Origin: Paenibacillus_AR mesotrionivorans
GTDB lineage: Bacteria > Bacillota > Bacilli > Paenibacillales > NBRC-103111
DNA length: 64,000 nt
Direction: 5' to 3'
NCBI RefSeq assembly: GCF_046098205.1
Contig: NZ_JBJURJ010000005.1
Coordinates: 248,001 to 312,000 of the forward strand
Positions 25,253-35,210 of the stretch are shown here, piece by piece (within the stretch, counting starts at the first letter, position 1; every line of letters starts with the position of its first letter). Both the position numbers and the translations under genes were made by a program. The notes below the pieces were generated by a model. The model had not been told where the DNA came from and searched no databases. It saw only the letters and a program-made list of their open reading frames with translations.

Positions 25253-25334
25253 TTATGAATGCATAGACGGGGAGGCAAATACCGGCTTTACGGTTACCTC
25301 TTTACAGTCACCTCTTTCACATTACTCTTTACGG

Positions 25335-27455
25335 TCACCCAAACAGAGGCGCCTCTCCGTTCCAGGTCAGCACCATCCGGCCAAGGGGCGACTCCTCCAC
25401 CGTAAGCCGGCCGTCTTCCCCAAGCTCTGCCCGGATCATTCCCTCCGGCAGACACACGGCCCGGCCTGCCGCTTCATCATAATGAAAGAAGTGGAGGAAC
25501 ACCGTTACTCCTTCGCCCTCCACCCTGCGGACAAGCGTATGCCGATTTCTCCCTGCAGGATTGCCGGGCGTAATGGCACTGAGCAGAGCCGAAGGACGGG
25601 AGCACCAGCCATACTGAGTCAGCATGCCCCGGTCCGCCGCCCACACCAGAGGCCGGGCCGCCCCCCGCTCCAGGCAGAGACGGCGGGGATCCCGGAACAG
25701 AACCGGATCCAGACGGCAAAACCCTTCTTCCGTAGGCCCGCCCAGCAAATCCGGGTCCCCCTCCAGCATACCGTCCACATGCAGCAGAAAATCCGCCTGC
25801 CGGGGGTCAGGCAGCAGCACTCTTACGGCGTCCACCACCCAGTTGTCCCGGACCAGACAGGTTCTGGCCAGCTCTACCCCCTGATAGGACGGCTCATGCC
25901 ACGGCCGCAGCTCTGCAGGAAGCACGATGCGGTCCTTAAACAGGTAATCCTCCCGCTTCCAGTCCACAGCCGCACAAACCCAGGAGCCCCAAGTTTCCAG
26001 ACCAAAACCCAACCGCCTGCCGTCCGCAGGGGGCTGATCCATCCCGTTCACCGCCACCGTATTATGGGAAAAGGTATGCTTAAACCAGCCGTAATGCAAG
26101 GGCATGGCATAAGGAACGGTTCCGGCATCCTCCAAAAGAGGAATGCCGCAGGCCGACAGGGATATATTCAGCTGGTCCATATGGTCATGCTCACCGCCGA
26201 AGGGGCCATGCTTCACCGTCAGATGCAGCCCGGCCGCTCCTGGCAGCCGGGTCAGACCCGAGCCTGCCGAGGACTGGGGCTGCTCTACCAACAGGCGCAG
26301 CTCCTCCATGGCCTCACCCGCTTCCTCCGCCAGATTCATGCCAAAGCATAGGGCAAATACCGAATCCCGCTCCACCGGCCGGTAACCCGGCAGGGAAAGC
26401 CCCGGCCCCGCCCCCTTGCGCCCGTAAGCCGTCTGCAGATAGGCCCGGTAGCGGGCGTCCCCGAACCAGGACAGCCCCAGCTCGTAATACGGCGCATACG
26501 TGCCGATATTCACCTTGCTGGTGGCGTCATGGCGGCGGAGAAAGGAGCCGTCCGGCTGGATAAACCGCAAGGGAAAGTCCAGCATCCGGCGGATAGGCTC
26601 CAGCCTCCGGACAGCCCACGGCGTATTCTCCACCGCCCAGCCATATTGGAGAATGGGATGCAGAGCGTAGAAGTGGTAATGGACCACCCCTTCATACCAC
26701 AGGCCATCCTCCAGAACTCCCCGCCGAAGCTGGTCCAACAGCCCGTATTCCCCCTCCAGTCCCGCACGGTGAAGCTCCTCATCTCCCAACAAAAAGCCCA
26801 GCAGGGAAATAGCGGAGGTAATCAGCACCGCATGATTATGGATCTGGGCTTCCTTGCGGGCAATGAGGAAATCCGCACATGGCTGCAAAAGTCCCCGGCA
26901 GATAGCCTCCTCCTCACCTGCCTCAAACGAGCTGCGGACCATCTGAAACGCCAGCCCCAGCTCCAATATCCAGTGGGCTTCATCCAGAGTCTGGGCAAAC
27001 AGCTTGCCCGGACCGTTGTAAGGAATATCCCCGTGGATCTCCCAGCCCGCATAATACCGGGCATAATCCAGCAGGATATCCCGCACCCGCCGGATATAAT
27101 CTTCCCGGCTGTCCAATCTGCCGCACAAGGCCATGTGGAAGGCCCCGATACCCAGAGAATGATGGGCCAGCCCGATCCAGCAGGCATCGTAGCGCTGTCC
27201 CGTGTACACCCGGCCGCATACGGTGCAGCGGTGCTCCTGGGGCCGGCTCCAGTCAAAGGCCAGCCTGGCCGCATCCTCCCGGCAGTGGTAATAGTGGCCC
27301 CACTCTCCCCGGTCTCCGGCAGACATGCGGAAATGAACGGCAAACGCCTCCGCGGCTTTCCCGCGCAAACGCTCCAGGGCGGGAGCGAATTCCGGCAGCC
27401 GGGCATTGACACAAGCCCTCTCCAGAAGCCCGGTATGCGTTTGTTCCCGATTCAT
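25335..27455 (-). CDS. Heparinase II/III-family polysaccharide lyase
   Basis: A 706-residue protein with the two-part layout of heparinase II/III-like lyases: an alpha/alpha toroid in the first half (EIHGDIPYNGPGKLFAQTLDEAHWILELG, HNHAVLITSAIS, DGLWYEGVVHYHFYALHPILQYG) and a beta-sandwich after about residue 400 (GPFGGEHDHMDQLNISLSACG, SHNTVAVNGMDQP). Such enzymes cleave uronic-acid polysaccharides such as heparin-like glycans or alginate. No signal peptide is present, so it probably acts inside the cell on imported oligosaccharides. Its start overlaps the stop of the GH35 gene by 4 nt, with GGAGGAGG upstream. It is the last gene of the operon. Confidence 0.85.
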   Translation of the reverse strand: MNREQTHTGLLERACVNARLPEFAPALERLRGKAAEAFAVHFRMSAGDRGEWGHYYHCREDAARLAFDWSRPQEHRCTVCGRVYTGQRYDACWIGLAHHSLGIGAFHMALCGRLDSREDYIRRVRDILLDYARYYAGWEIHGDIPYNGPGKLFAQTLDEAHWILELGLAFQMVRSSFEAGEEEAICRGLLQPCADFLIARKEAQIHNHAVLITSAISLLGFLLGDEELHRAGLEGEYGLLDQLRRGVLEDGLWYEGVVHYHFYALHPILQYGWAVENTPWAVRRLEPIRRMLDFPLRFIQPDGSFLRRHDATSKVNIGTYAPYYELGLSWFGDARYRAYLQTAYGRKGAGPGLSLPGYRPVERDSVFALCFGMNLAEEAGEAMEELRLLVEQPQSSAGSGLTRLPGAAGLHLTVKHGPFGGEHDHMDQLNISLSACGIPLLEDAGTVPYAMPLHYGWFKHTFSHNTVAVNGMDQPPADGRRLGFGLETWGSWVCAAVDWKREDYLFKDRIVLPAELRPWHEPSYQGVELARTCLVRDNWVVDAVRVLLPDPRQADFLLHVDGMLEGDPDLLGGPTEEGFCRLDPVLFRDPRRLCLERGAARPLVWAADRGMLTQYGWCSRPSALLSAITPGNPAGRNRHTLVRRVEGEGVTVFLHFFHYDEAAGRAVCLPEGMIRAELGEDGRLTVEESPLGRMVLTWNGEAPLFG

Positions 27456-29269
27456 GCTTTATCCTCCTCCCCTAAAGCGGGAAGGCTTCCCAGCTCGGGC
27501 CGATCCTGGAGAACTACCGCCGCCTTCTCCGTATGATGCAGCTCCAGCACGGTCAGCTCATTCCAGCCTTGCCGCAGAAGCGGCCCCGGCAGATACAGGG
27601 TCTCTTGCGGCCCTGCCGACCAGTACCGGCCCAGATTAAAGCCGTTCACCCAAACCACCCCCTTGGTCCAACCCGCCAGCCGGACGAAGGTGTCGCAACA
27701 GACCTCCGCGTGAAAACCTCCCCGGTAAAAGGCAGGCCGGTCCCCTTGAAGAGCCGCAGATGCGGATGCAGATTCAGCCGTCCTGTCTCCTTCTTCGCAA
27801 GCCCCAAAAGGCAGCTTCTCCACCGAATCCAGAGGAAGAGGATATATGGTCCAGCCGAACTGGAACTGGTTATTCAGCCTTACCCCTTCGGTGATCCCCT
27901 TACGGTCCATCAGCTTAGGGCCATAATTTACCCGCCCCATATTCTCCGCCAGAATCCGCAGCCTTGCCCCCTCTGGCGGCACTGTCACCGCCAGCGGCCG
28001 GGGATCCCAACGCTCCACCGTGCCGATAAACCGTTCATCCACAAACACCAGCGCCCGGTCATGCACCTCTTGCAGATGCAGCAGCTCCTCCGTGCGCGGA
28101 CCCGTCAGTTGGGTTTCATACAGAATAAAGCCGTAGCCCTGACCCAGGTCCTCCATCGGCTCCGGCGCTGTCCGGAATACCGGAGCGGACAGCTGCCCGG
28201 CCACATCCAGCAAGTCCAGCCGCTCCGTCAGCTCCACCACCCCGTAAGCGCATGTAGCCGCAGGGGCAGGCATCGCCACCGGGGCCGGACCAAAGTGCTT
28301 CTCCAGCACCTGCTTCACCGCATGATACTTGGACGTATACTCCCCGCTTTCCGAAAGAGGCGCGTCATAGTCGTAGCTGGTGACAGTGGCTTCATACTTG
28401 GCGTCATAGTTGGCGCCATTATAAAATCCGAAGTTGGTCCCCCCGTGGAACATATAAAAATTCACCGATGCCCCCAGCGCAAGCATCCGGTCCAGCACCT
28501 CCGCCGTATCTCCGGCCTCCCGGGTGTGATGAGGAGTCAGCCAATGGTCGAACCAACCGTTCCAATATTCCATACATACAAGCGGGTCCTCAGGCCGGTA
28601 TTGGCGGAAGGTGCGGAAGGCCTCCTCCGGCCGGGAGCCGAAGTTCACCGTCGCAAGCGTCCCCGGCAGGGTTCCCCCTTGCAGCATGCCGTTCTCCGGA
28701 CCGTCCGACGTAAACAGAAGCACATCCACGCCGCGGCGGATAAGCCCCTGGCGCAGATAATCCAGATAAGCCGTGTCATTGCCGTAGCTGCCGTATTCAT
28801 TCTCCACCTGCACCGCCAGCACCGGTCCGCCCCGGGTGGACAAAAGAGGCAGCAGCTCCGGGATCAGCGCGTCATAATAGGCGTCCACCTTGGACAGGTA
28901 CAGAGGGTCCATACACCGCAGGCGCAGGCCGGGATAACCCAGCAGCCAGGCAGGCATTCCGCCGAATTCCCATTCGGCGCAGATATACGGGCTCGGGCGG
29001 AGGATCACATGAAGCCCCAGCTCACCGGCCAGCCGCACAAAACCCGTCACATCCGCCAGACCGCTGAAGCAGAACTGGCCTTCCTTGGGCTCATGGAGAT
29101 TCCACGGAATATAGGTCTCTACCGTGTTGAAGCCGCATGCCCGGAGCTTCAGCAGCCGGTCCCGCCAATACTCCGGCACCACGCGGAAATAATGGATAGC
29201 TCCGGATATAATCCGGAGGGGCTCTCCTCCCCAAAAAAACCGGCCGTCGGCCGTTTTTAGCATATTCAT
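27452..29269 (-). CDS. GH35 beta-galactosidase
   Basis: A 605-residue family 35 glycoside hydrolase. The TIM barrel begins at FFWGGEPLRIISGAIHYFRV. The acid/base is Glu158 in QVENEYG and the nucleophile Glu234 in CMEYWNGWFDHW; a jelly-roll C-terminal region ends with NLGRYWSAGPQETLYLPG. It removes terminal beta-galactosyl residues. No signal peptide is seen, so it is probably cytoplasmic. ATG 29269 lies 12 bases after GGAGG; spacing is slightly long but no better start is visible. It overlaps the heparinase-like gene, so the two are likely made together. Confidence 0.95.
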   Translation of the reverse strand: MNMLKTADGRFFWGGEPLRIISGAIHYFRVVPEYWRDRLLKLRACGFNTVETYIPWNLHEPKEGQFCFSGLADVTGFVRLAGELGLHVILRPSPYICAEWEFGGMPAWLLGYPGLRLRCMDPLYLSKVDAYYDALIPELLPLLSTRGGPVLAVQVENEYGSYGNDTAYLDYLRQGLIRRGVDVLLFTSDGPENGMLQGGTLPGTLATVNFGSRPEEAFRTFRQYRPEDPLVCMEYWNGWFDHWLTPHHTREAGDTAEVLDRMLALGASVNFYMFHGGTNFGFYNGANYDAKYEATVTSYDYDAPLSESGEYTSKYHAVKQVLEKHFGPAPVAMPAPAATCAYGVVELTERLDLLDVAGQLSAPVFRTAPEPMEDLGQGYGFILYETQLTGPRTEELLHLQEVHDRALVFVDERFIGTVERWDPRPLAVTVPPEGARLRILAENMGRVNYGPKLMDRKGITEGVRLNNQFQFGWTIYPLPLDSVEKLPFGACEEGDRTAESASASAALQGDRPAFYRGGFHAEVCCDTFVRLAGWTKGVVWVNGFNLGRYWSAGPQETLYLPGPLLRQGWNELTVLELHHTEKAAVVLQDRPELGSLPALGEEDKA

Positions 29270-29342
29270 AACAATCCGTTTCCTCCTGTCTTCGCACAAT
29301 CAAACGATCCGATTATCCGACGATCCGACTTTCAGACGCCCC

Positions 29343-31604
29343 CTACTCTCCCTTGCGGTATTGGCCGGGGGTAATGCCCTCGTAGCGCTTGAACACCCGG
29401 ATGAAGGTATTGCTGTTGGTGAAACCCACCTTCTCCGTAATATCGTTAATGGTTGCGTTGGTTTCCGTAAGCAGCCGCTTGGCCAGCCGCACCCGCTGGT
29501 GATTGACATAATCAATGAAGGTCTCCCCCGTCTGCTCCTTGAAGAAGCGGGACAGGTACGGGCCGTTGAGATTAAACTCCAGGGACAGGGCGCCCAGGCT
29601 CAGGTTCATGTCGGCCAGATGCTCCTCGATATATTCCAGCACCTGCTCCTTCAAGCCCGTATTGTGGCTGCGCTTCCGGGCGTCAATAAAGTCGCATACC
29701 GTCCGAAGGAACTGGTAGATCATATTCTCCATGTCGGCAAAGGTTTCCCCGCCCAGCAGCCGGCTGATCAGCTCGCTTTTTTCCTGGGCCAGCCCGTCAT
29801 CATGGGGCTCCATATGCTCGGTGGCCTTCAGCATGGTGCCGATGAGCTCGAACATCAGCAGCTTGCCGGACTGAAAGGACAGAATGCCTCCGGACAGATT
29901 GGTGGAGATCAGCGTGCTCACCGCCATCATGGCCTCCTCATATTGGCCGGTTTTAATATGGTTGATGAGCTGCCGCTCCATATCCAGCGGGTAAAACAGC
30001 TCGTTTTTGGAGATGCGGATGCGCTCATAGGGAATAATCAGGCTTTGGCCGATGACGAATTTATAGGACAACGCCTCCAGGGCCTCTTCATAACATTGGG
30101 GAATGCTGGTTTGGGACGAATGGATATTGCTCACCCCGATGGTCAGCTGGATCAGGAACTTGTTCTGGATAATCTCCTGGGCCTCCTTCGCCTTGTCCAG
30201 AAGACCCGCCAGCGCCTCCGGTCCCTCCCCGTCCAAATTCACCAGAAAGGCGGCCATGCCGTCGACTTCCGCAGAATATACCGTATGCTGCTGGGCCAGC
30301 AGCTCCTCGGAGATATTGCTGACAATCAAATGGACAAACTGCAGACGGCTTTCCTCATCCATCTCCTGGTCGGGATGAAACAGCCCCTGATAGGATCCGA
30401 TATGAAACAGCAGCACCGCAAAATGGCTCCCGGCAAACCGGTACCCGAAGGATTCCAGAGTTTGGGCCAGGGCTACCCCCCGCTCCACTCTGCCTTTAAG
30501 CAGCCGGGCGAGAAAATGCTTGCTCAACGCTTCATTCTGCTGCCTGATGGTCTTCTCCGCCACGTCCAGATTTTGCTGATGCTCGGACATAAACCGGTCC
30601 AGCAGGCTAAATTCATTTTTGATCTCATGAAGATTGGCCTTCACCCGGGGAGATACCGTATCCACCATCCGCCGGATGGGCAGATAGTTGCGCCGGGTCA
30701 GCCAAAAGGACAAGCAGCCGCCGATCAAGAGAGACAGCGCCATGGACACATAGATCCAGTTCTGCAGCTGGCTGACCTTGGCGGAATAAATCTTCGTGGG
30801 CACAATGGAGACATACTTCCAGTCATGCTCCTCCGAAGCTACATAAGAGATGGTGTTTTGCTTGTCTACCACCGTCCCCAGGTCGCCCTCCAGCCCCTGG
30901 AAATCCATCCCGGAAGCCGGAATTTGTTCTCCCACCCACATAACAGGGCGGCCTTGGGCGTCTACAATGGCCACACTTCCCGATTGGGCCAGTTGAATGC
31001 TGGAGATGGCCGACTTGAGGCTGTCCGTATTCAGAAGCACCACCAGGGTGGCGGGAGCCTGGTTCATTTCCTGCAGGGGCAGGGACTGGATGTAGGACAG
31101 ATCCCCTGCAGCCATACTTTCCATCACGCCGGGATAATTCTTCTCCATAAGAGCCCGCCATTCCGCCTCCGTCATCTCCTTGCCGCTATAAAAATTCCGG
31201 TACAGAATATCCGCTTCCGCCATGGAGGAGGTGCTGACACCCAGCTTCGGCTGCTTCAGATAAATATAGAAGTCCATAATATCCCCGTTGGAGGCCGCGT
31301 AGGTTTGCAGCGTGGGGATCAGATCCAAGGTCTCCAGCTTAAACGCGGGGGAGCCGTAGTCCTTTTTTTCCAAATAACGGAGCACCTTGGGCTCCAGCGA
31401 AAGCTGCAGGCCCATTTTTTTCATATTCCGCACCTGGGCGTCCATGGACTGCTTCACTTGAATCAGCAGCGCCTCGTTGGAGCGGATCACCTCCGAATTG
31501 AGCAGATGCTGGGAGCGCAGGAGCACCGCCAAGGTAATCATAATGGGAATGCACAGGATCACCAGACTGGAGCCAAGCCAGAATAAGAATATGCTGCGTT
31601 TCAA
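29343..31604 (-). CDS. Membrane-bound AraC-type regulator (YesS-like)
   Basis: A 753-residue single-protein sensor and regulator. TM1 is near residues 5-28 (FLFWLGSSLVILCIPIMITLAV), followed by an extracytoplasmic sensor of about 250 residues, TM2 near 285-305 (WIYVSMALSLLIGGCLSFWL), a cytoplasmic linker, and a C-terminal AraC helix-turn-helix pair (YIEEHLADMNLSLGALS, FKEQTGETFIDYVNHQR, VGFTNSNTFIRVFKRYEGITPGQYRKG). Such regulators sense extracellular sugars and activate adjacent transport genes. The TTG start at 31604 has AAGGGGG eight bases upstream. It lies between the permease genes and the GH35 gene in the operon. Confidence 0.92.
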   Translation of the reverse strand: MKRSIFLFWLGSSLVILCIPIMITLAVLLRSQHLLNSEVIRSNEALLIQVKQSMDAQVRNMKKMGLQLSLEPKVLRYLEKKDYGSPAFKLETLDLIPTLQTYAASNGDIMDFYIYLKQPKLGVSTSSMAEADILYRNFYSGKEMTEAEWRALMEKNYPGVMESMAAGDLSYIQSLPLQEMNQAPATLVVLLNTDSLKSAISSIQLAQSGSVAIVDAQGRPVMWVGEQIPASGMDFQGLEGDLGTVVDKQNTISYVASEEHDWKYVSIVPTKIYSAKVSQLQNWIYVSMALSLLIGGCLSFWLTRRNYLPIRRMVDTVSPRVKANLHEIKNEFSLLDRFMSEHQQNLDVAEKTIRQQNEALSKHFLARLLKGRVERGVALAQTLESFGYRFAGSHFAVLLFHIGSYQGLFHPDQEMDEESRLQFVHLIVSNISEELLAQQHTVYSAEVDGMAAFLVNLDGEGPEALAGLLDKAKEAQEIIQNKFLIQLTIGVSNIHSSQTSIPQCYEEALEALSYKFVIGQSLIIPYERIRISKNELFYPLDMERQLINHIKTGQYEEAMMAVSTLISTNLSGGILSFQSGKLLMFELIGTMLKATEHMEPHDDGLAQEKSELISRLLGGETFADMENMIYQFLRTVCDFIDARKRSHNTGLKEQVLEYIEEHLADMNLSLGALSLEFNLNGPYLSRFFKEQTGETFIDYVNHQRVRLAKRLLTETNATINDITEKVGFTNSNTFIRVFKRYEGITPGQYRKGE

Positions 31605-31714
31605 CCCGGTTGCCCCCTTCTGTCTCAAGCTCGGAGTATTCCATAACTTAACATGGTTCTTATCCTGATTTTATTATACTTCAACATCGACAGAATCCGA
31701 TAAAAATCAGCTGC

Positions 31715-32590
31715 CTACTCCTTAACTGCTCCCACCATTACCCCTTTGACGAAATACTTCTGCAAAAAGGGATACACCAGCAGAATCGGCACTGTTGCTA
31801 CCATAATGGTGGCATATTTGATGCTTAGCCCAATCGCCTGGGAGTCGGCCACCGACACCTCCGTCATCATGGAGTCCGTACTGTTCATCACCAGAATTTC
31901 CCGCAAAATCAGCTGGAGGGGGAACAAACTTCTGTCCCGCATAAAGAGCATGGCGTTAAACCAGGCGTTCCAGTGGGCCACTCCGTAATACAGGATCATC
32001 ACGGCGATTACCGGCATGGACAGGGGGAGCACGATCTGCGCGAGAATGCGGAATTCTCCGGCTCCGTCGATCCGGGCGGATTCAATCAGACTCTCCGGCA
32101 GCGCCTCCATGGAGGTGCGCATGATGATCAGATTCCACGTGCTGATGGCAACAGGTATGGTCAGGGCCAGATAGCTGTTGCCCATATGCAGGGCGTTGTT
32201 GATGAGCAGATAGGTGGGAATCAGACCGCCGCTGAAATACATGGTAAACACAATAGCCACCATAATGTACTTGCGAAGAACAAATCTGCGGGACAGGGAA
32301 TACGCCCCCAGGGTGGTGAAAAAGAGATTAATCAGGGTGCCGAAAACCAGTACAATCAGAGTGTTCATGTACCCTGTCCCGATATTAGGATTGATAAGCA
32401 CCGCCTTAAAGGCGGCCCAGTTGAAGCCCAGGGGCCGGAGCAGCAGTCCGGAATGCTGGATCAGCCGGTTAGAATCGCTGATGGAGGCCACCGCTACATA
32501 ATAGAAGGGATAGAGGGTGGCAATCATCAGAAGAATCATCAATATGCCGTTGACAATATCAAAAGTCCGTTCGGACGCGTTTGGTTTCAT
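31715..32590 (-). CDS. Sugar ABC transporter permease (LplC-like)
   Basis: A 291-residue CUT1-type permease with six helices. The loop that contacts the ATPase is visible as SLIESARIDGAGEFRILAQIVLP. It resembles LplC/YtcP permeases of the oligosaccharide systems of paenibacilli (ending FLQKYFVKGVMVGAVKE). AGGAGG lies five bases before the ATG. No ATPase gene is in the operon; systems of this type usually share a general MsmX-like ATPase encoded elsewhere. Confidence 0.95.
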   Translation of the reverse strand: MKPNASERTFDIVNGILMILLMIATLYPFYYVAVASISDSNRLIQHSGLLLRPLGFNWAAFKAVLINPNIGTGYMNTLIVLVFGTLINLFFTTLGAYSLSRRFVLRKYIMVAIVFTMYFSGGLIPTYLLINNALHMGNSYLALTIPVAISTWNLIIMRTSMEALPESLIESARIDGAGEFRILAQIVLPLSMPVIAVMILYYGVAHWNAWFNAMLFMRDRSLFPLQLILREILVMNSTDSMMTEVSVADSQAIGLSIKYATIMVATVPILLVYPFLQKYFVKGVMVGAVKE

Positions 32591-32614
32591 GTTGTCCTCC
32601 TGTTCGTGCGAGCT

Positions 32615-33529
32615 CTACCACAGCCGGTTGCCGGAGAAGCGGCGGGATATACTGTTGGCGCTGATCAAAAGCACAAAGTTGATGGCGGACTGGAACAGCC
32701 CCACGGCGGTGGTATAGCTGTAATCATTCCCTTGGGCCAGCCCCATCCGGTACACGAAGGAGGAGATGACATCCCCTGTTTCATAGGTGTTGGGGTTATA
32801 GAGCAGAATGACCTTTTCGAAGCCCACATCCATTAATCCGCCGATCCGCAAAATAAGCAGAATCATAATGGTAGGCACCAGCCCCGGCAGGGTGATGCTC
32901 CAGATCTGCCGGAACCGGCCTGCGCCGTCCACCCGCGCCGCTTCATACAGGTCCGGGTTGATGCCGGAGAGCGCCGCCAGATAAATAATGGAGGCCCAGC
33001 CTACCTCCTGCCAGACGGAGGAGGTGACGAAGATGGTGCGAAAATTGACGGGATTGTTTAAGAGCGAGCCGCTTTCCCCGCCAAAAAACTCAAGGATGGA
33101 TTGGATGACACCGCCGCGGTTGGTAAAATCGATAATCAGGCCGCAGATGACTACCAGCGAAATAAAGTGGGGCAAATACGATACGGTCTGCACCAGGGAT
33201 TTGAACCATTTTGCCCTGATTTCATTTAAGAGCAGAGCCAGGAGAATAGGTGCGGGAAAACCGAAGATCAGGTTATAGAAGCTGATGAGAAAGGTGTTGC
33301 GCAGCACGCGGCCAAAATAATAGCTGCCGAAGAAGTTCCGGAAATGCTCCAGCCCCACCCATTCGCTGGCCCAGATGCCTTTGGCCACACTATAATCCTT
33401 AAAGGCGATAACAGCACCATACATGGGCAGATATTTGAAGATGAAAAAATACAGTACCACGGGCAGCACCATCAGGTAGATGGCCCGGTTCTTGCTTATG
33501 TCCCTCATAAGATGTCGCATGGCTTGCAT
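32615..33529 (-). CDS. Sugar ABC transporter permease (LplB-like)
   Basis: A 304-residue CUT1-type permease beginning MQAMRHLMRDISKNRAIYLMVLP, with about six helices and the ATPase-contact loop DLYEAARVDGAGRFRQIWSITLP. It resembles LplB/YtrF-type permeases. ATG 33529 has AAGGAAGTGG six bases upstream, which is better than the longer open frame. It lies 24 bp before the second permease gene, so the pair is co-translated. Confidence 0.95.
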   Translation of the reverse strand: MQAMRHLMRDISKNRAIYLMVLPVVLYFFIFKYLPMYGAVIAFKDYSVAKGIWASEWVGLEHFRNFFGSYYFGRVLRNTFLISFYNLIFGFPAPILLALLLNEIRAKWFKSLVQTVSYLPHFISLVVICGLIIDFTNRGGVIQSILEFFGGESGSLLNNPVNFRTIFVTSSVWQEVGWASIIYLAALSGINPDLYEAARVDGAGRFRQIWSITLPGLVPTIMILLILRIGGLMDVGFEKVILLYNPNTYETGDVISSFVYRMGLAQGNDYSYTTAVGLFQSAINFVLLISANSISRRFSGNRLW

Positions 33530-33566
33530 GGAAAACCACTTCCTTATCCGATGGTTCACAGGAAAA

Positions 33567-33590
33567 GGGGAGGGATGCCCACCCCTCCCC
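33567..33590 (-). promoter_or_regulatory. Stem-loop between the binding-protein and permease genes
   Basis: GGGGAGGG and CCCTCCCC form a strong stem on the minus strand followed by TTTT. In binding-protein-dependent operons such stem-loops commonly protect or partly terminate the transcript so that binding protein exceeds permease. That role is inferred. Confidence 0.55.
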
Positions 33591-33599
33591 TGCCTGCTT

Positions 33600-35210
33600 T
33601 TAGCGTTTGTTGTACCGGTCCACAGCAGCCTGCTGGATTTCGATAGCGCGGTCAATGTTCATTTTCTTCAGCTGCTCCAATACCTTGGCGTAATTCTCCA
33701 CCTTTTCCACACCCATAATGGTCCGGGTCAGGGCTTCGTTCAGGTAGGTGTTCACCTCAGTCATGATTTTGGCCAGTTCCTTGGACTCGTCGGTGGTCAG
33801 GCTGATAGGCGGCATCAGCACGGAATAGGCATTATTGACGTACTTGGCAAACAGCTTGACGGCATCCTTCTGCTGCTGGAGCTGGTAATACTGGTCGTTG
33901 TAGCGGTCATCGTCGATGCCGGAGAAGGAGTAGTTGGCGATAAAATATTTGGCCATGGCTTGGCCCAACGGCAGGTTGTCCGGATTCTTCAGGATCAGGT
34001 CCGTATACTTGGGCTGCCCGTTCACCATGGTGTAGGTTTGACCCTCCACCCCGAAGTTCTTCAGAAGCGATCCTTCCTTGCCATACAGATAATCCAGCGC
34101 CTTGACGGTTTCCTCCGGATGTTTGTTGGACTTGGTGATCACGGTGCCCACATTGTCATATTCCCAGGTCGCCTGGACAAATTTGGGCTCTTCCCCCTTG
34201 TTCAGCACGGGATACTGCACGCCCACCAAATTGGCCTTGGGCTGCTCCTTCTGAAGCGCCGGCAGGAGACTGCCCATGGTGCCGCCGATATAACCGAAGA
34301 AGGCGCCGGCTTTGCCTGAGGAAACCTTGGAATCCATGGTTTTGGAATCATTGGAGGCAAAGTCCGGATCAATCAGCCCCTCCTTGTACCAGCGCTGCAT
34401 GGTTTCCAGATAATCCTTGAAGGCCGGCTGGTAAGGACCGAAGGCGACCTTGCCGTTGTTCATGTAGAAGCTGTTGGATACCCCGTACGCCCCGGCGAAG
34501 TCGTATTGGGCGATGGCATAGTTTTTGTTGGAGGTAAAGGGAATAGCGTTTTTCTTTTCCTTAAAAGCCTTCAGAACAGTTTCCCATTCGGCGATGGTTT
34601 CCGGGGCCTGGAGGCCCAACTCCTCCAGCCAGTCCTTGCGGAGCATCATGCCGCTGAAGGTTTTGTACTGGCCGTTTTCCCCGACTCTCAGGTGGGGCAT
34701 GGTGTAGATGTCGCCGTTGTCGGATTTGATTTGTTTGGCCACCTGGGGATTCTCCTCCAGAATCTTCTTCAGGTTAGGCGCGTATTTGTCAATAAGGTCA
34801 TTCAGCTTGATAATGAGGCCGTCGTTGTACATTTTGGCGGTGCTGCCCTGTACGTTGGCCCAGTTCCACAGCATGGCGTCCGGCAGGTTGTTAGAGGCGA
34901 TCATCACCCCGTACTGCTGAACCACATCAGGCGTCGTGGTGCCGGAGGGATGCTGGAAGGCCCACTTGACATTGGTTTTTTTCTCCCACTCTCCCACCAT
35001 AGGCAGCTCGCTCAGACTTTTGATGACAGCCAGGGCATTCGGGTTCAGCGGGGTCCAGAAGGTCAGCTTCGCCTTCTCCACAGCGGCTTGGGAGGCGCCG
35101 GGGCTTCCGGCTGCGGGAGAAGCGGTGCTTCCGCCGCCTGAGCTTCCGCAGGCTGCCGTTAAGGACAAGGTTAGAACAGAAGCGGTAATGGGTAACCAAG
35201 ATTTTTTCAT
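33600..35210 (-). CDS. Extracellular sugar-binding lipoprotein (LplA-like)
   Basis: A 536-residue ABC-transporter binding protein. The lipoprotein signal ends at the lipobox LTAACGSSGGG, so Cys is lipidated. The mature part reads KLTFWTPLNPNALAVIKSLSE and continues as the large LplA/YtcQ type with GVMIASNNLPDAML and MLRKDWLEELG. It captures oligosaccharides for the two permeases encoded next. ATG 35210 has GGGGAGTG eight bases upstream. It is the first gene of the operon and is transcribed away from the phosphoesterase gene. Confidence 0.95.
   Translation of the reverse strand: MKKSWLPITASVLTLSLTAACGSSGGGSTASPAAGSPGASQAAVEKAKLTFWTPLNPNALAVIKSLSELPMVGEWEKKTNVKWAFQHPSGTTTPDVVQQYGVMIASNNLPDAMLWNWANVQGSTAKMYNDGLIIKLNDLIDKYAPNLKKILEENPQVAKQIKSDNGDIYTMPHLRVGENGQYKTFSGMMLRKDWLEELGLQAPETIAEWETVLKAFKEKKNAIPFTSNKNYAIAQYDFAGAYGVSNSFYMNNGKVAFGPYQPAFKDYLETMQRWYKEGLIDPDFASNDSKTMDSKVSSGKAGAFFGYIGGTMGSLLPALQKEQPKANLVGVQYPVLNKGEEPKFVQATWEYDNVGTVITKSNKHPEETVKALDYLYGKEGSLLKNFGVEGQTYTMVNGQPKYTDLILKNPDNLPLGQAMAKYFIANYSFSGIDDDRYNDQYYQLQQQKDAVKLFAKYVNNAYSVLMPPISLTTDESKELAKIMTEVNTYLNEALTRTIMGVEKVENYAKVLEQLKKMNIDRAIEIQQAAVDRYNKR

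Larger units (their letters stand above)
24853..25334. other. Non-coding repeat-rich spacer
   Basis: No gene is supported between the DeoR gene and the heparinase-like gene. The space holds a 24-bp tandem array (24976-25066) and four copies of a TGCAAAAGTGCA element (25078-25252), listed separately. Confidence 0.7.

Noticed and set aside
29361..31586. 741-codon open frame on the plus strand
   Set aside because: Complement of the YesS-like regulator gene, whose domains are all recognisable.
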